Shown: positions 54,469 to 64,000 of the stretch, one piece after another
Layout: each line of letters opens with the position of its first letter
How positions within the stretch are numbered: position 1 is the first letter of the stretch
Source of the DNA: Fimbriimonadaceae bacterium
GTDB taxonomy: Bacteria; Armatimonadota; Fimbriimonadia; Fimbriimonadales; Fimbriimonadaceae
DNA length: 64,000 nt
Assembly: GCA_019638795.1 (NCBI GenBank)
Contig: JAHBTB010000006.1
Coordinates: 124,001 to 188,000, forward strand
Direction: 5' to 3'
The notes under the pieces: model-generated
Seen by the model: only the letters and a program-made list of their open reading frames with translations
What the model was told of the DNA's origin: nothing
The model's database searches: none
Position numbers and translations under genes: made by a program

Positions 54469-54906
54469 GTGCTGGCAGTGGTAGTTTTCTTTTGCGCCCT
54501 CACCCTGGCCGACGGCCCCGCCCTGCAGATGGAGGCGGCCCGCCATTTGGGGGGTGTTTACACGCCCGACGTCACCGCGAAGGGCTATGTCCTGACGTCC
54601 GTGGAGAAGGGGGCAGACGACGGCCGGCCCGTCGTGCGCATGACCTATGTCAACCGGGCGCGGGCGGACAGTTTTGACCTCGTCGAGTACGTACCCATGC
54701 CGGGCAAGTCGCTCCAAGACGGTTGGAGCCGGGTGGTCGGTGTCAAGGCGGTCTCCGTGAACTCGATGCCGTCGGACACGTTAGTCCTCAGTCGCAAGAA
54801 AGGCGTCGACGTCGCGTTCCTTTCCGGCACATTCAGCCCGGGCACGGCGAACCGGCTTGTCGCCCGACTTGTCTGGCACAAGGTCACCCCCGCGGCTCAA
54901 ACTTGA
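54469..54906 (+). CDS. Small secreted protein of unknown function
   Basis: No family is recognised. The GTG at 54469 gives a signal-like [16 protein letters not shown]. The remaining 130 residues are beta-rich ([53 protein letters not shown]). The 235-nt gap upstream is AT-rich in part and may hold a promoter. 145 aa. The 3' end overlaps convergent msrB by 23 nt. Confidence 0.65.
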   Translation: MLAVVVFFCALTLADGPALQMEAARHLGGVYTPDVTAKGYVLTSVEKGADDGRPVVRMTYVNRARADSFDLVEYVPMPGKSLQDGWSRVVGVKAVSVNSMPSDTLVLSRKKGVDVAFLSGTFSPGTANRLVARLVWHKVTPAAQT

Positions 54907-55279
54907 TGCTGACCGAGTTGATGCAGTAGCGCTGGCCCGTCGGCGTCTGCGGCGCGTCGGCGAAGACATGGCCGAGGTGACCGCCGCACGCCTTGCAGGT
55001 CACCTCGGTCCGGTGCATCCCGTGGCTGTCGTCCTCGTGGTAGTCGATCGCGCCGGCATGGCTGGCGAAGAAACTCGGCCAACCGCAGCCCGAATGGAAC
55101 TTCGTGCCGGATTCAAAGAGCACCGCGCCGCATCCGCGGCACACATAGGTGCCGTCGTCGGTCGTGTCCACATACTCGCCGCTGAAGGGCCGTTCCGTCC
55201 CCTTCTCGCGCAGGACATGGTATTCCTCGGGGGTCAGTTCGGCCCGCCAATCTTCTTCGGTCTTCCGGGTCTTGTCCAT
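54884..55279 (-). CDS. msrB: Peptide-methionine (R)-S-oxide reductase MsrB
   Basis: Repairs oxidised methionine. The catalytic cysteine is in [12 protein letters not shown] near the C-terminus; zinc ligands are YVCRGCG and [23 protein letters not shown] is characteristic. 131 aa, typical. It sits 14 nt after the superoxide dismutase gene on the same strand, forming a two-gene oxidative-defence unit. Confidence 0.96.
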   Translation of the reverse strand: MDKTRKTEEDWRAELTPEEYHVLREKGTERPFSGEYVDTTDDGTYVCRGCGAVLFESGTKFHSGCGWPSFFASHAGAIDYHEDDSHGMHRTEVTCKACGGHLGHVFADAPQTPTGQRYCINSVSIKFEPRG

Positions 55280-55293
55280 CGGTGTCGCTCCGG

Positions 55294-55917
55294 TCAGGCC
55301 CTGACGAGGTAGGGAGCCAGGCGGGCGTTGACCGCGTCCCAGTCGATCACCTTGAGGTAGGCGTCGATGTATTTGCCCCGGGCGGACTGGAAGTCCAGGT
55401 AGTAGGCGTGTTCGTAGACGTCCATGGCGAGGACCAGCACGTTGTTCCAGGCAGGGAAGGTGTCCTGGGAGTCACCGATGTAGTTGAAGAGGCGGCGTTC
55501 GGCAAGGTCGTAGCCCATGTACGCCCAGCCTCGACCGGCCAGACCGGTCGCGACCCAGTCGTGCTTCCAGTGGTCGAAATTGCCGTAGCTCTGTTCGATC
55601 AGGCTGGCGACGGCACCGGTCGCCTCGCCGCCCTTGCCGCCGATCGAGTCGAAATACACCTCGTGGTTCCGATAGCCACCGTAGGCGAAGGCGTAGTTGA
55701 CCTTAAGCGACCGCATGACGCTGTACGTCTGGTTCGCTTTGGTCGGGTCCAAGTCCATCTCGTCGATGAGCTTTCGGAGCTCGTTCGTCTTGTTCGCGTA
55801 CCCCTTCCACAGCCCCAGGTGGGCGTCATGGGTCGCCTTGGAAATACCGACTGCGGCCGTCGTGTAGACCTTGTCGGGAAGCTTGGCGGGGACGGGGACG
55901 GCGTGGATTTCGTTCAT
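55294..55917 (-). CDS. Fe/Mn superoxide dismutase
   Basis: Converts superoxide to peroxide and oxygen. Metal ligands: His in [10 protein letters not shown], His in [10 protein letters not shown], and Asp and His in [14 protein letters not shown] (the usual DVWEHAYY has Tyr for Trp). The N-terminal region is shorter and less conserved than in E. coli enzymes. 207 aa from the ATG at 55917. No signal peptide, so cytoplasmic. The metal cannot be decided from sequence. Co-directional with msrB. Confidence 0.9.
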   Translation of the reverse strand: MNEIHAVPVPAKLPDKVYTTAAVGISKATHDAHLGLWKGYANKTNELRKLIDEMDLDPTKANQTYSVMRSLKVNYAFAYGGYRNHEVYFDSIGGKGGEATGAVASLIEQSYGNFDHWKHDWVATGLAGRGWAYMGYDLAERRLFNYIGDSQDTFPAWNNVLVLAMDVYEHAYYLDFQSARGKYIDAYLKVIDWDAVNARLAPYLVRA

Positions 55918-56042
55918 GTTGTGCCTCCTGCTGGGGTCTACCCCAGGGCGGTGGGGGAAAGCTGGAGAAAATCCCCGCACTGGACCGGAAAAACCGTCCT
56001 TTTGTTGTGCCCGCCCCCGGCCGATAGATGTAACCTACTCTC

Positions 56043-56516
56043 ATGCGCGAACGACTGTTGCATGCCCTCCACATGGGCCCTCGCGTCGTGGAGCGGTTGC
56101 TCCGCGTTTTTCCCACCGACCGACTGGACGAGCGCATTGACGCCGACCGGTTCACGGCCCGAGAAGTCGTCGCCCACCTGGCCGACTACGAGCAAACCGT
56201 GCTCGACCGGATCCGGGTCGCCAACCTGAAGCCGGGCGCCGCGGTGCCCGCCTACGACCCCGACAGCCGGTGCAACGAACACCACTTTGCCGACAAGGAA
56301 GTCTTCCATGAGGCCGAGGTCTACGAGTCCCGCCGGGAAATGACGTTGGACTATCTGCGTGACATGAGCGACGAAGACCTGAAGAAGACCTTTGTCAATT
56401 CGGTCGGCGACACGGTGACAGTCGAGTCCTATGTCGTGCTCGTCTTGGGCCACGACCTGGAGCATATCGAGCAGATGAGCTCGTATCTCGCGACCGAAGT
56501 CGCCACCATCGTCTGA
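56043..56516 (+). CDS. DinB-like four-helix protein
   Basis: DinB/DUF664-like metal-binding bundle, often thiol-transferase related. The three metal histidines appear in VVAHLADYE and the pair in LGHDLEHIEQM. 157 aa, the normal size. It stands alone between divergent sod and convergent eno. The biochemical function of this subgroup is not established. Confidence 0.88.
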   Translation: MRERLLHALHMGPRVVERLLRVFPTDRLDERIDADRFTAREVVAHLADYEQTVLDRIRVANLKPGAAVPAYDPDSRCNEHHFADKEVFHEAEVYESRREMTLDYLRDMSDEDLKKTFVNSVGDTVTVESYVVLVLGHDLEHIEQMSSYLATEVATIV

Positions 56517-56538
56517 CCGCACGTCGTCGCAAAGAAAT

Positions 56539-56570
56539 GGCTGCCTCCCCAATGGAGAGGCAGCCTTTGT
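56539..56570. terminator. Bidirectional terminator between DinB-like and eno genes
   Basis: GGCTGCCTC (56539-56547) and GAGGCAGCC (56557-56565) form a 9-bp stem around a 9-nt loop, followed on the + strand by TTTGT and on the - strand by ATTTCTTT. It sits between two convergent genes and probably ends both transcripts. Confidence 0.8.
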
Positions 56571-56587
56571 ATTGACTGTTGGTGGGC

Positions 56588-57889
<1,302 letters not shown>

Positions 57890-57966
57890 TTACGGGCAAA
57901 TGTTACTGGGAACCCGGCGGTGCCTGTCGGGCCTGGCGTATGCGGGTACGCTCCAGATCAACCGCG

Positions 57967-58677
57967 ATGCGCGAGAACTTTGTCCTCCACCGGTTGCACT
58001 CCCTGTCGGGGATCATCCCAGTCGGCTTCTACATGGTCCAGCACCTGACGCTGAACTCGTTCGCCCTCTTTGGGCCGGACCGGTTCAATGGGGTGATCGG
58101 GTTCTTCGCGTCGTTTCCGCCCCACATCTTGCTGGCGCTTGAAATCGGCGTGATCGCCATCCCATTGCTGTTCCACGCCGTCTATGGCCTCTTTATCGTC
58201 GCCAGGGCCGACCCGAACTACTCCCAGCCTGCGTACCGGTTCCGCGAGAACCGCTATTACACCTTGCAGCGCTGGTCGGGACTCGTCGCTTTCCTTTTCT
58301 TGTGCGCCCATGTCGCCACGACGACCCTTCGCGCCAAAGCCCAGGGGCACGAGGCGATCCGCTTCCATGCCATGGCCGATGCGATGGCGTGGCCCAACAA
58401 CCTCTATCTCGGGTTGGTGTTCTATCTGGTCGGCGTCGCGGCGTGTAGCTACCACTTGGCCTACGGCATCTGGAACTTCTGCATCCGGTGGGGCATCACG
58501 GTCAATCCGAAGTCGCAGGAGGCGACCGGCAAGTTTTCCGCCGGGGCGTTCGTCGTCCTCACCCTCCTGGGCTGGAGCGCGTTGGCCGGCTTCCTGAACC
58601 CGCAGTACAAGTCTGAGCAAACGGTGGTCGAGCGGGGTCCTGGGGTCAGCCAGGCTCAGGTCCATTACGTGCCGTAG
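57967..58677 (+). CDS. sdhC: Succinate dehydrogenase cytochrome b subunit
   Basis: Type B membrane anchor with five expected helices carrying heme. Landmarks: FVLHRLHSLSGIIPVGFYMVQH, LLFHAVYGLFIV, CAHVATTTLRAK and SYHLAYGIWNFCIRWGI, each with heme-ligand-type histidines. The ATG at 57967 starts exactly at MRENFVLHRLHS. 236 aa. sdhA and sdhB are not adjacent, which is unusual because sdhCAB normally forms one operon. The 3' end overlaps convergent rfbC by 13 nt. Confidence 0.92.
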   Translation: MRENFVLHRLHSLSGIIPVGFYMVQHLTLNSFALFGPDRFNGVIGFFASFPPHILLALEIGVIAIPLLFHAVYGLFIVARADPNYSQPAYRFRENRYYTLQRWSGLVAFLFLCAHVATTTLRAKAQGHEAIRFHAMADAMAWPNNLYLGLVFYLVGVAACSYHLAYGIWNFCIRWGITVNPKSQEATGKFSAGAFVVLTLLGWSALAGFLNPQYKSEQTVVERGPGVSQAQVHYVP

Positions 58678-59222
58678 ACAGGCGACCGGTCGGGGTTCAG
58701 GTCGCGGAGCCGGGGCAGGCGGGCGTCTTTGTCGCTGACCAAGACGTCCTTCAGCGGCCACTTGATCCCAAGGTCAGGGTCGTCCCAGGCGACACCGGCG
58801 TCGAATTCGGCGCGGTAGGGCGCGGTGCATTTGTAGGTGAACAGGGCGGGCCCCTTTGTCACGACGAAGCCGTGGGCAAACCCGGGGGGTACCCACAATT
58901 GGCGATGGTCTTCCGCGTCGAGTTCGACGCCGAACCACTGGCCGAAGGTCGGCGACCCCCGGCGGATGTCGACCGCGACGTCCCAGACCGCCCCTTCGAC
59001 GACGCTGACGAGCTTGCCCTGGGGCTCGGGCCACTGATAATGGAGACCCCGGAGCACCCCGGGCGCCGAGCGCGACATGTTGTCCTGTACCCAGGGGCCG
59101 GTGATCCCGTGTCCGCGATAGCGCGGTTCGTTAAAGGTCTCGAGAAAGTAGCCCCGTGCGTCACCGAAGACCCGTGGCTCGACGACCAGGACGCCGGCCA
59201 AGGGCGTCTCGACGACGTTCAA
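58665..59222 (-). CDS. rfbC: dTDP-4-dehydrorhamnose 3,5-epimerase RfbC
   Basis: Third step of dTDP-L-rhamnose synthesis. Landmarks: [14 protein letters not shown], the catalytic histidine in [44 protein letters not shown] and [12 protein letters not shown]. The TTG at 59222 is chosen because it overlaps the rfbA stop (TTGA) and gives the normal 185 aa. The last gene of the rfbB-rfbA-rfbC group. rfbD is not in the window, so it could instead feed a different dTDP-6-deoxysugar. Confidence 0.93.
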   Translation of the reverse strand: MNVVETPLAGVLVVEPRVFGDARGYFLETFNEPRYRGHGITGPWVQDNMSRSAPGVLRGLHYQWPEPQGKLVSVVEGAVWDVAVDIRRGSPTFGQWFGVELDAEDHRQLWVPPGFAHGFVVTKGPALFTYKCTAPYRAEFDAGVAWDDPDLGIKWPLKDVLVSDKDARLPRLRDLNPDRSPVYGT

Positions 59223-60094
59223 CCTGCCTCCTTGGCGACCCGGAGCAGATACTGTCCATAGGGGTTCTTGGCCATGGGCAGAGCCAGGGCCAGCAGCCGG
59301 TCGGTGTCGATCCAGCCCCGACGAAAGGCGATCTCTTCGGGGCAACAGACCATCTGGCCCTGCCGTTGTTCGATGGCGGCGACAAAGTTCGAGGCCTGGA
59401 GCATCGTGTCGTACGAGCCGGTGTCCAGCCAAGCGAATCCCCTCCCAAACGTCACCACGTCGAGGTCACCCTGCTCGAGGTACACCCGGTTCAAGTCGGT
59501 GATCTCCAGTTCACCCCGGGCCGACGGCTTCAGTTCCTTCGCGTGGCGGCAGACGTTGTGGTCATAAAAATAGAGTCCGGTGACGGCATAGTTGGACTTG
59601 GGTTGCGGTGGCTTTTCCTCCAGGGAGACGGCACGCCGCGCCGCGTCGAACTCGACGACGCCATACTGCTCCGGCTGGTCCACGTGATAGGCGAACACCG
59701 TCGCTCCGGACTCCTTGGCGTCGGCCCGGGCCAGGTGGTGGGTGAGGTCATGTCCGTAAAAGATGTTGTCGCCCAGGACAAGGGCGCTGGGGTCATTGCC
59801 GACAAACGCCTCGCCGATCAGAAACGCCTGGGCCAGTCCGCCGGGATGCGGCTGGACTTCGTAGCTGATGCGGACGCCCCACTGCGACCCGTCGGAAAGG
59901 AGACGCTGGAACGCGTCGTGGTCGTGGGGGGTGGTGATCACCAAGATGTCTTGGATCCCCGCGAGGAGCAGGACGCTCAAGGGGTAGTAGACCATCGGCT
60001 TGCTGTACACGGGGACGAGCTGTTTGCTGACCGCCCGGGTCATCGGGTACAGCCGGGTGCCGCTGCCGCCCGCGAGGACGATACCCTTACGCAT
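59219..60094 (-). CDS. rfbA: Glucose-1-phosphate thymidylyltransferase RfbA
   Basis: Makes dTDP-glucose. The N-terminal signature is [20 protein letters not shown] followed by [32 protein letters not shown] and [20 protein letters not shown] are family motifs. 291 aa, the usual size. It overlaps rfbB by 8 nt and rfbC by 4 nt, so the three genes are tightly coupled. Confidence 0.97.
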   Translation of the reverse strand: MRKGIVLAGGSGTRLYPMTRAVSKQLVPVYSKPMVYYPLSVLLLAGIQDILVITTPHDHDAFQRLLSDGSQWGVRISYEVQPHPGGLAQAFLIGEAFVGNDPSALVLGDNIFYGHDLTHHLARADAKESGATVFAYHVDQPEQYGVVEFDAARRAVSLEEKPPQPKSNYAVTGLYFYDHNVCRHAKELKPSARGELEITDLNRVYLEQGDLDVVTFGRGFAWLDTGSYDTMLQASNFVAAIEQRQGQMVCCPEEIAFRRGWIDTDRLLALALPMAKNPYGQYLLRVAKEAG

Positions 60095-61151
60095 GGGCCT
60101 CGCTTCGGTGTCCGTAGTTGGCCTCGATCCACTCGCGGTAGCTGCCCGAACGGACGCTGGCGACCCAGTCCGGGTTATGGACGTACCACTTCACCGTCTC
60201 GCGGATGCCTTCCTCGAAGGTCGTGGCCGGTTCCCAACCAAGCTCGTCGCGGAGCTTTGTGGCGTCGATGGCGTAGCGCCAGTCGTGGCCGGGCCGGTCT
60301 TGCACGTAGGTGATCAACTGGTCCAGTCCGGCTTGGCCCGTTTCTTCGCCGACGATCTGGCAGATCGTTCGGACAACCTCGATGTTACTGCGCTCGCTGT
60401 TCCCGCCGACGTTGTAGGTCTCGCCTGACCGTCCGCGGTGGGCGACCTCCCAGATCGCCCGGCAATGGTCGCCGACGTAAAGCCAGTCACGGACGTTCCT
60501 GCCCGTGCCGTACACCGGGATCGGCTTCCCCTCGACGCAGTTCAGCGTGACCAGGGGAATCAGTTTCTCGGGGTACTGGAACGGCCCGTAGTTGTTGCTG
60601 CAGTTTGTGACCCTGATATCAAGGCCGTAGGTGTGGCCGTAGGCGTGGACCAGGTGGTCGCTGGCCGCCTTGGTCGCACTGTAGGGGCTGCTCGGGTCAT
60701 AGGGGGTCGTCTCCTTAAAGGCGCCGTCGTCACCCAGTGACCCGTACACCTCGTCGGTGCTGACGTGGTGGAAGACCCGCCCCGCTTTCTCGCCACCCCA
60801 GACCACCCGGCAGGTTTCCAGCAGGTTGAAGGTGCCGACGACGTTGGTCTCGACAAAGTCGCGGGGGCCTTTGATGCTCCGGTCGACGTGGGTCTCGGCG
60901 GCCAAGTGGACGACGAGCGTCGGCTGGTGTTCGTCGACCACGCGCAGGAGGCCGTCAAAGTCGCGCAGGTCTTGGTGGACAAAGACATAGTTGGCGCGAG
61001 ACGCTGCCTTGTGGACGTTGAGCGGGTTTGCCGCGTAACCCAGGTTGTCCAGGTTGACGAACCGGCAGTCGGGGAACGCCCCGGTCGCCCAGTTGAGAAA
61101 GTTTGACCCGATGAACCCACATCCGCCGGTCACCAACACTGTCTGATTCAT
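60087..61151 (-). CDS. rfbB: dTDP-glucose 4,6-dehydratase RfbB
   Basis: Second step of dTDP-rhamnose synthesis, an extended short-chain dehydrogenase. NAD motif [10 protein letters not shown], catalytic region [12 protein letters not shown] and [15 protein letters not shown] (the YxxxK pair), then [15 protein letters not shown] and [13 protein letters not shown]. The start is ATG 61151 (354 aa) or ATG 61169 (360 aa), which overlaps the end of the glycosyltransferase gene by 8 nt; neither has a strong ribosome site. Confidence 0.96.
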   Translation of the reverse strand: MNQTVLVTGGCGFIGSNFLNWATGAFPDCRFVNLDNLGYAANPLNVHKAASRANYVFVHQDLRDFDGLLRVVDEHQPTLVVHLAAETHVDRSIKGPRDFVETNVVGTFNLLETCRVVWGGEKAGRVFHHVSTDEVYGSLGDDGAFKETTPYDPSSPYSATKAASDHLVHAYGHTYGLDIRVTNCSNNYGPFQYPEKLIPLVTLNCVEGKPIPVYGTGRNVRDWLYVGDHCRAIWEVAHRGRSGETYNVGGNSERSNIEVVRTICQIVGEETGQAGLDQLITYVQDRPGHDWRYAIDATKLRDELGWEPATTFEEGIRETVKWYVHNPDWVASVRSGSYREWIEANYGHRSEAHA

Positions 61152-61161
61152 CTTGTTCGTC

Positions 61162-62178
61162 TCACTCATTCCAATGGGAAACCGTTGGCGCGGGCAGTTT
61201 GTGGCGAGGGACCAGGTCCATGGCCAAGGCCATGAGCCGGCTCTTGAGCGAGGTCTTCTGCTGGTCGGTGGGCAGCGGCTCACCGATCTCACCCAGTTTC
61301 TCCTTCACCGCGGCCAAGACCGCGTCCGCGCGGTCGGACTTGCCTGCGGAACGGAGCTTGCGTTCGTTGTCCAGCATCCGCTTGGCATGGACGCGATACC
61401 CCTCGCGACGCAGCCGGTCGACGTCCAGATCCGGCCAAACGGCCTGGGCCCTCGTCAGGCTGTCGTCGATGGGCAAGAAGTGCTCGGCCATCCACTGGTC
61501 GATCTCGTACTTGTCGAGGATCGACCGCGAAGTCATTGTTTCGTGGTACCGGTAGGCCGTCAGCGGCTCGTCCACGTAGCGCATGTCTCCCTGCATCACG
61601 ACACGAAGGAGGAGCACCCAGTCTTGGGCCGTCTTGAGGGGGAGCGCGTCGAAACCGCCCGCGTCCCGAACGGCTTGCGTCCGGTAGAGGAGGGAAGGTG
61701 ACCTGAACTGGTAAGTCGAGACATTGGCCTCGAAGACCGCCCGGCCCGTCCTTCTCCAGTCAGGCTTGCGAGGCCACGGGGCGCGGACACGGTCTTGCGA
61801 GTCCATGCGGGCGCACCGCACGGCCACGACGGCAAGGCCGGGATCTTCTTTCAACATCGCCGCCGTCCGCTCCAAAAAGGCCGGGTAGCAGTAGTCGTCG
61901 CCGTCGGTCCGGTAAAGGAACTCTCCAGTCGCCGCGTCGATGGCCCGTTGGTTGGTCTTGGAGATATGGAGGTTCTGCTCGTTGCGCAGCACCTTGACAC
62001 GCGGGTCGTGCTTCGTCAGCCGGAGCAACTCTTCGTAGCTCCCGTCAGTGCTGCAGTCGTCGACGATCGTCCACTCCCAGTCCTGGAGGGTCTGGTTGAG
62101 GATCGACTCCACCCGCCGTGGCAAGTACGGCTTCTGGTTGTACACAGCAGTCGCGACGGAGACGATCGGCGGCATCAT
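61162..62178 (-). CDS. Glycosyltransferase family 2
   Basis: An inverting GT-A transferase. Motifs: PIVSVATAVYNQKPYLPRRV, TIVDDCSTDGSYEEL, the DxD-type LYRTDGDDYCYPAFLERT, and a downstream catalytic-region Asp in LKTAQDWVLLLRV. The ATG ATG pair at 62178-62173 with GAGGGA just upstream sets the start; the longer frame is spurious. 338 aa. Directly upstream of rfbB, so it probably transfers the sugar made by the rfb enzymes to a surface glycan. Confidence 0.92.
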   Translation of the reverse strand: MMPPIVSVATAVYNQKPYLPRRVESILNQTLQDWEWTIVDDCSTDGSYEELLRLTKHDPRVKVLRNEQNLHISKTNQRAIDAATGEFLYRTDGDDYCYPAFLERTAAMLKEDPGLAVVAVRCARMDSQDRVRAPWPRKPDWRRTGRAVFEANVSTYQFRSPSLLYRTQAVRDAGGFDALPLKTAQDWVLLLRVVMQGDMRYVDEPLTAYRYHETMTSRSILDKYEIDQWMAEHFLPIDDSLTRAQAVWPDLDVDRLRREGYRVHAKRMLDNERKLRSAGKSDRADAVLAAVKEKLGEIGEPLPTDQQKTSLKSRLMALAMDLVPRHKLPAPTVSHWNE

Positions 62179-62219
62179 TCCCTCAAGTCGGCCCGTCGGC
62201 CTTGCAACTTCAGTTACCG

Positions 62220-64000
62220 TCAGGCCATGGTCGTCTGGATCGCCGTGACGACGTCCGCGACGCTCGGGAGGGCGGCGTACTCGTAAATGGGGTTGTATCC
62301 GATGTGCACGTCGTCTCGGCTGACGACCTGCGGCGCCGAATAGAGGTAGGAGAACCACTCGGGCTTTCCAATGATCTGGGACACCAGCGTGTGGGCGAAG
62401 CCACACGTCTTGGTGTCTTCCTGGACCACGACTAATCGACCGGTCTTCGACAGGGATCCGGCGACCATTTCGTAGTCGCACGGCACGATGCTCCTCAGGT
62501 CGATGATTTCGACATTCACCTCGCCGGCCAGTTGGTCGGCGGCTGCCTGGGCGATTTCAATCGTGTTGGCCCAAGCGACGACGGTCACGTCCGCACCCTC
62601 TCGCACCAGGCGGGCGGAACCAAACGGCACCGGCTCGACCTCGGTCACGTCCATGCGCTTGCGGAAGATGTGCTTGGGGACAAGGATGAAGCACGGGTCG
62701 TCGCTGTGGACGGCGGTCCAGAACAGCCCCGCCGCGTCGGCCGGCGTGCTCGGGACCGCGACCTTGATGCCGGGGACGTGGGCCAAAAAGGCCTCGTTGG
62801 CCTGGCTGTGCCAGAGCGAACCACCGGGAAGGTACGCGCCATACGGTGTGTAGACGACCATAGGCGTCTTCCAGTCCCCGAAAGTGCGCCACCGAAGGGT
62901 GCTGATGTTGGTCAGCAACTGGTTCCAGCCAGGGGCCATGAAATCGACGAACTGGATCTCAAAGACCGGCTTGTAACCGTAGGAACTCAGCCCGACCGCC
63001 ACGCCCAAAATCGTCGCTTCGGCGAGCGGCGAGTTATAGACTTGCTTCGGATAGGCGTCTGACAACGATTTCGTCAGGCCGAAGACGCCGCCCTTGGGGT
63101 CCTCGATGTCTTCGCCGAACATGATGACGCCGGGGTCGTCGGCCAACGCCTTGTGCATCGTCTTGTTGATGGCCTCGACCATCGTCTGGGGGCCGGCCTC
63201 GATAGGCGGGCGCTCGACCTTGTCCTCGTCACCCCAGCAGTGGGCAAACACTTCTTCGGCTTTGGGGTCGGCGTCCTTCTCGGCCCGGATGTAGTCCTCG
63301 TCGACTTCGGTGGCCACCCTGGCCTGCATGGCGTCGAACTCCGCCATCGTCAGCTTGCCGTCGCTGACCAGTTCGTCACGGAGCAACGTGATCGGGTCTC
63401 GGGCGGCCATGGCGTCGATCTCCTCTTGTGGCCGGTACACCCGGTGGTCGTCCGAACTGGTGTGGCTGCTCAGGCGGTCGATGTCGAACCAGATTAACGT
63501 CGGGCCCTCGCCAGACCTTGCCTTGCGGACGGCCTCGGCACCCGCTTTGTCGACCAAATCGACGTGCCGCCCGTCGACCTTGACAAGGCGCTCCTGGCTG
63601 ATGACACCGCCGAAGTTAAGCGGCATGAACTGTTCGGTCGGCGTGCTGATGCCGTACTTGTTGTCCTCGATCGCCAGGATGAGGGGGAGGTTTTCCTGGA
63701 CGGCAAACGCCCAGGCCTCGTAAAACTCGCCTTGGCGCATCGCGGCGTCGCCGACGGTGGCGAGCACGACGCTGTCCTTGCCGTCGAGCTTCATGCCCCA
63801 TGCCGTGCCGGCGGCGGGGATCAGCCCACCCCCGGTCGGGGTGCAGACGCTCATGACGTTGTGCTTGCGGCTGCTGTAGTGGCCGGGCATCTGTCGACCG
63901 CCGCTGCTACTCGCGCGTTTGGCAAAGTAGGCGAGGGCCAACTCGTAGTTGGTGAGCCCGCGGGCGAGCATCAGGGCGCGGTCGCGGTAATAGGGGTACA
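62220..64000 (-). CDS. 2-oxoacid dehydrogenase E1, fused alpha/beta subunits (N-terminus outside window)
   Basis: Thiamine-diphosphate dehydrogenase of the branched-chain or pyruvate type. The frame is open to the right edge (YPYYRDRALMLARG), so the N-terminus is missing. The alpha half (to about residue 240 of the visible part) has the TPP motif GDAAMRQGEFYEAWAF ending IEDNKYGIS and RKHNVMSVCTPTGGG. The beta half begins near TMVEAINKTMHKALADDPGV with FGEDIEDPKGGVFGLT, VYNSPLAEATILGVAVGLSS, and the C-terminal transketolase domain (VTVVAWANTIEIAQAAADQL, IIDLRSIVPCDYEM). Fusion of alpha and beta in one chain is known in several phyla. The substrate is unresolved. Confidence 0.92.
   Translation of the reverse strand, partial: YPYYRDRALMLARGLTNYELALAYFAKRASSSGGRQMPGHYSSRKHNVMSVCTPTGGGLIPAAGTAWGMKLDGKDSVVLATVGDAAMRQGEFYEAWAFAVQENLPLILAIEDNKYGISTPTEQFMPLNFGGVISQERLVKVDGRHVDLVDKAGAEAVRKARSGEGPTLIWFDIDRLSSHTSSDDHRVYRPQEEIDAMAARDPITLLRDELVSDGKLTMAEFDAMQARVATEVDEDYIRAEKDADPKAEEVFAHCWGDEDKVERPPIEAGPQTMVEAINKTMHKALADDPGVIMFGEDIEDPKGGVFGLTKSLSDAYPKQVYNSPLAEATILGVAVGLSSYGYKPVFEIQFVDFMAPGWNQLLTNISTLRWRTFGDWKTPMVVYTPYGAYLPGGSLWHSQANEAFLAHVPGIKVAVPSTPADAAGLFWTAVHSDDPCFILVPKHIFRKRMDVTEVEPVPFGSARLVREGADVTVVAWANTIEIAQAAADQLAGEVNVEIIDLRSIVPCDYEMVAGSLSKTGRLVVVQEDTKTCGFAHTLVSQIIGKPEWFSYLYSAPQVVSRDDVHIGYNPIYEYAALPSVADVVTAIQTTMA

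Overview
The window is GC-rich, gene-dense bacterial chromosome with no phage, insertion sequence, CRISPR array, rRNA or integrase. Several traits together suggest Armatimonadota, probably class Fimbriimonadia: a PEP-CTERM protein, a one-gene 'prepilin-type N-terminal cleavage' protein, a DUF1844 protein, a McsB-type arginine kinase, three Tat-signal enzymes including a Gfo/Idh oxidoreductase, and core operons split into isolated members. The placement is an inference from gene content; no 16S gene is present. Lipoproteins, a PEP-CTERM substrate, a TDP-rhamnose-type sugar cluster and the Tat enzymes indicate an organism with an elaborate envelope.

Layout. 1-8.8 kb (+): C-terminal part of an unknown protein, ligA, an OGG-like glycosylase, a G5/3D/SH3 cell-wall protein, rsmA, queG and two sugar ABC permeases. 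8.8-13.6 kb (-): trx, murJ, a thiolase and glgA. 13.7-17.4 kb (+): an unusual Gly/Pro-rich exported protein, dnaG and the primary sigma factor. An IMPase-family phosphatase (-) and tRNA-Gly (+) follow. 18.4-24.6 kb (-): a co-directional run of a SUMF1-like protein, two Tat-exported sugar enzymes, an atypical mcsB, an unknown gene, nadC and birA. 24.5-27.3 kb (+): apbE, two tandem cyclophilins and a zinc-ribbon membrane protein. 27.3-30.2 kb (-): a CLC transporter and an isolated nuoB-nuoI pair. 30.3-39.7 kb (+): mfd, a PEP-CTERM protein, a pseudopilin, a DUF1844 protein and its unknown partner, a double GNAT protein, sucC and an LD-carboxypeptidase.

39.7-52.2 kb (-) is the most interesting region. 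It holds twelve co-directional genes: an ABC exporter pair, a SecD-head-like membrane protein, four small exported proteins sharing a loose motif pattern, a RodA/FtsW protein, FtsK, a GT4 glycosyltransferase, a CtlX-like hydrolase and a CBM9-like protein. Ten of them, from 49734 down to 39712, are packed with gaps of at most about 25 nt or overlaps. This looks like an undescribed envelope unit. 52.3-64 kb holds moxR and a GT4 gene (+), an exported unknown protein (+), msrB and a superoxide dismutase (-), a DinB-like protein (+), enolase (-), sdhC (+), rfbC-rfbA-rfbB with a GT2 gene (-), and a fused alpha/beta 2-oxoacid dehydrogenase E1 running off the right edge.

Cross-cutting features. Many complexes appear here as isolated subunits (nuoB-nuoI, sdhC, sucC, sugar permeases without a binding protein, rfbABC without rfbD, moxR without DUF58). 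Start-stop overlaps are common, and five convergent gene pairs overlap at their 3' ends. No stretch longer than about 300 bases lacks a gene. The larger gaps (3611-3835, 35647-35845, 54234-54468) contain leaders or hairpins but no gene that can be supported.
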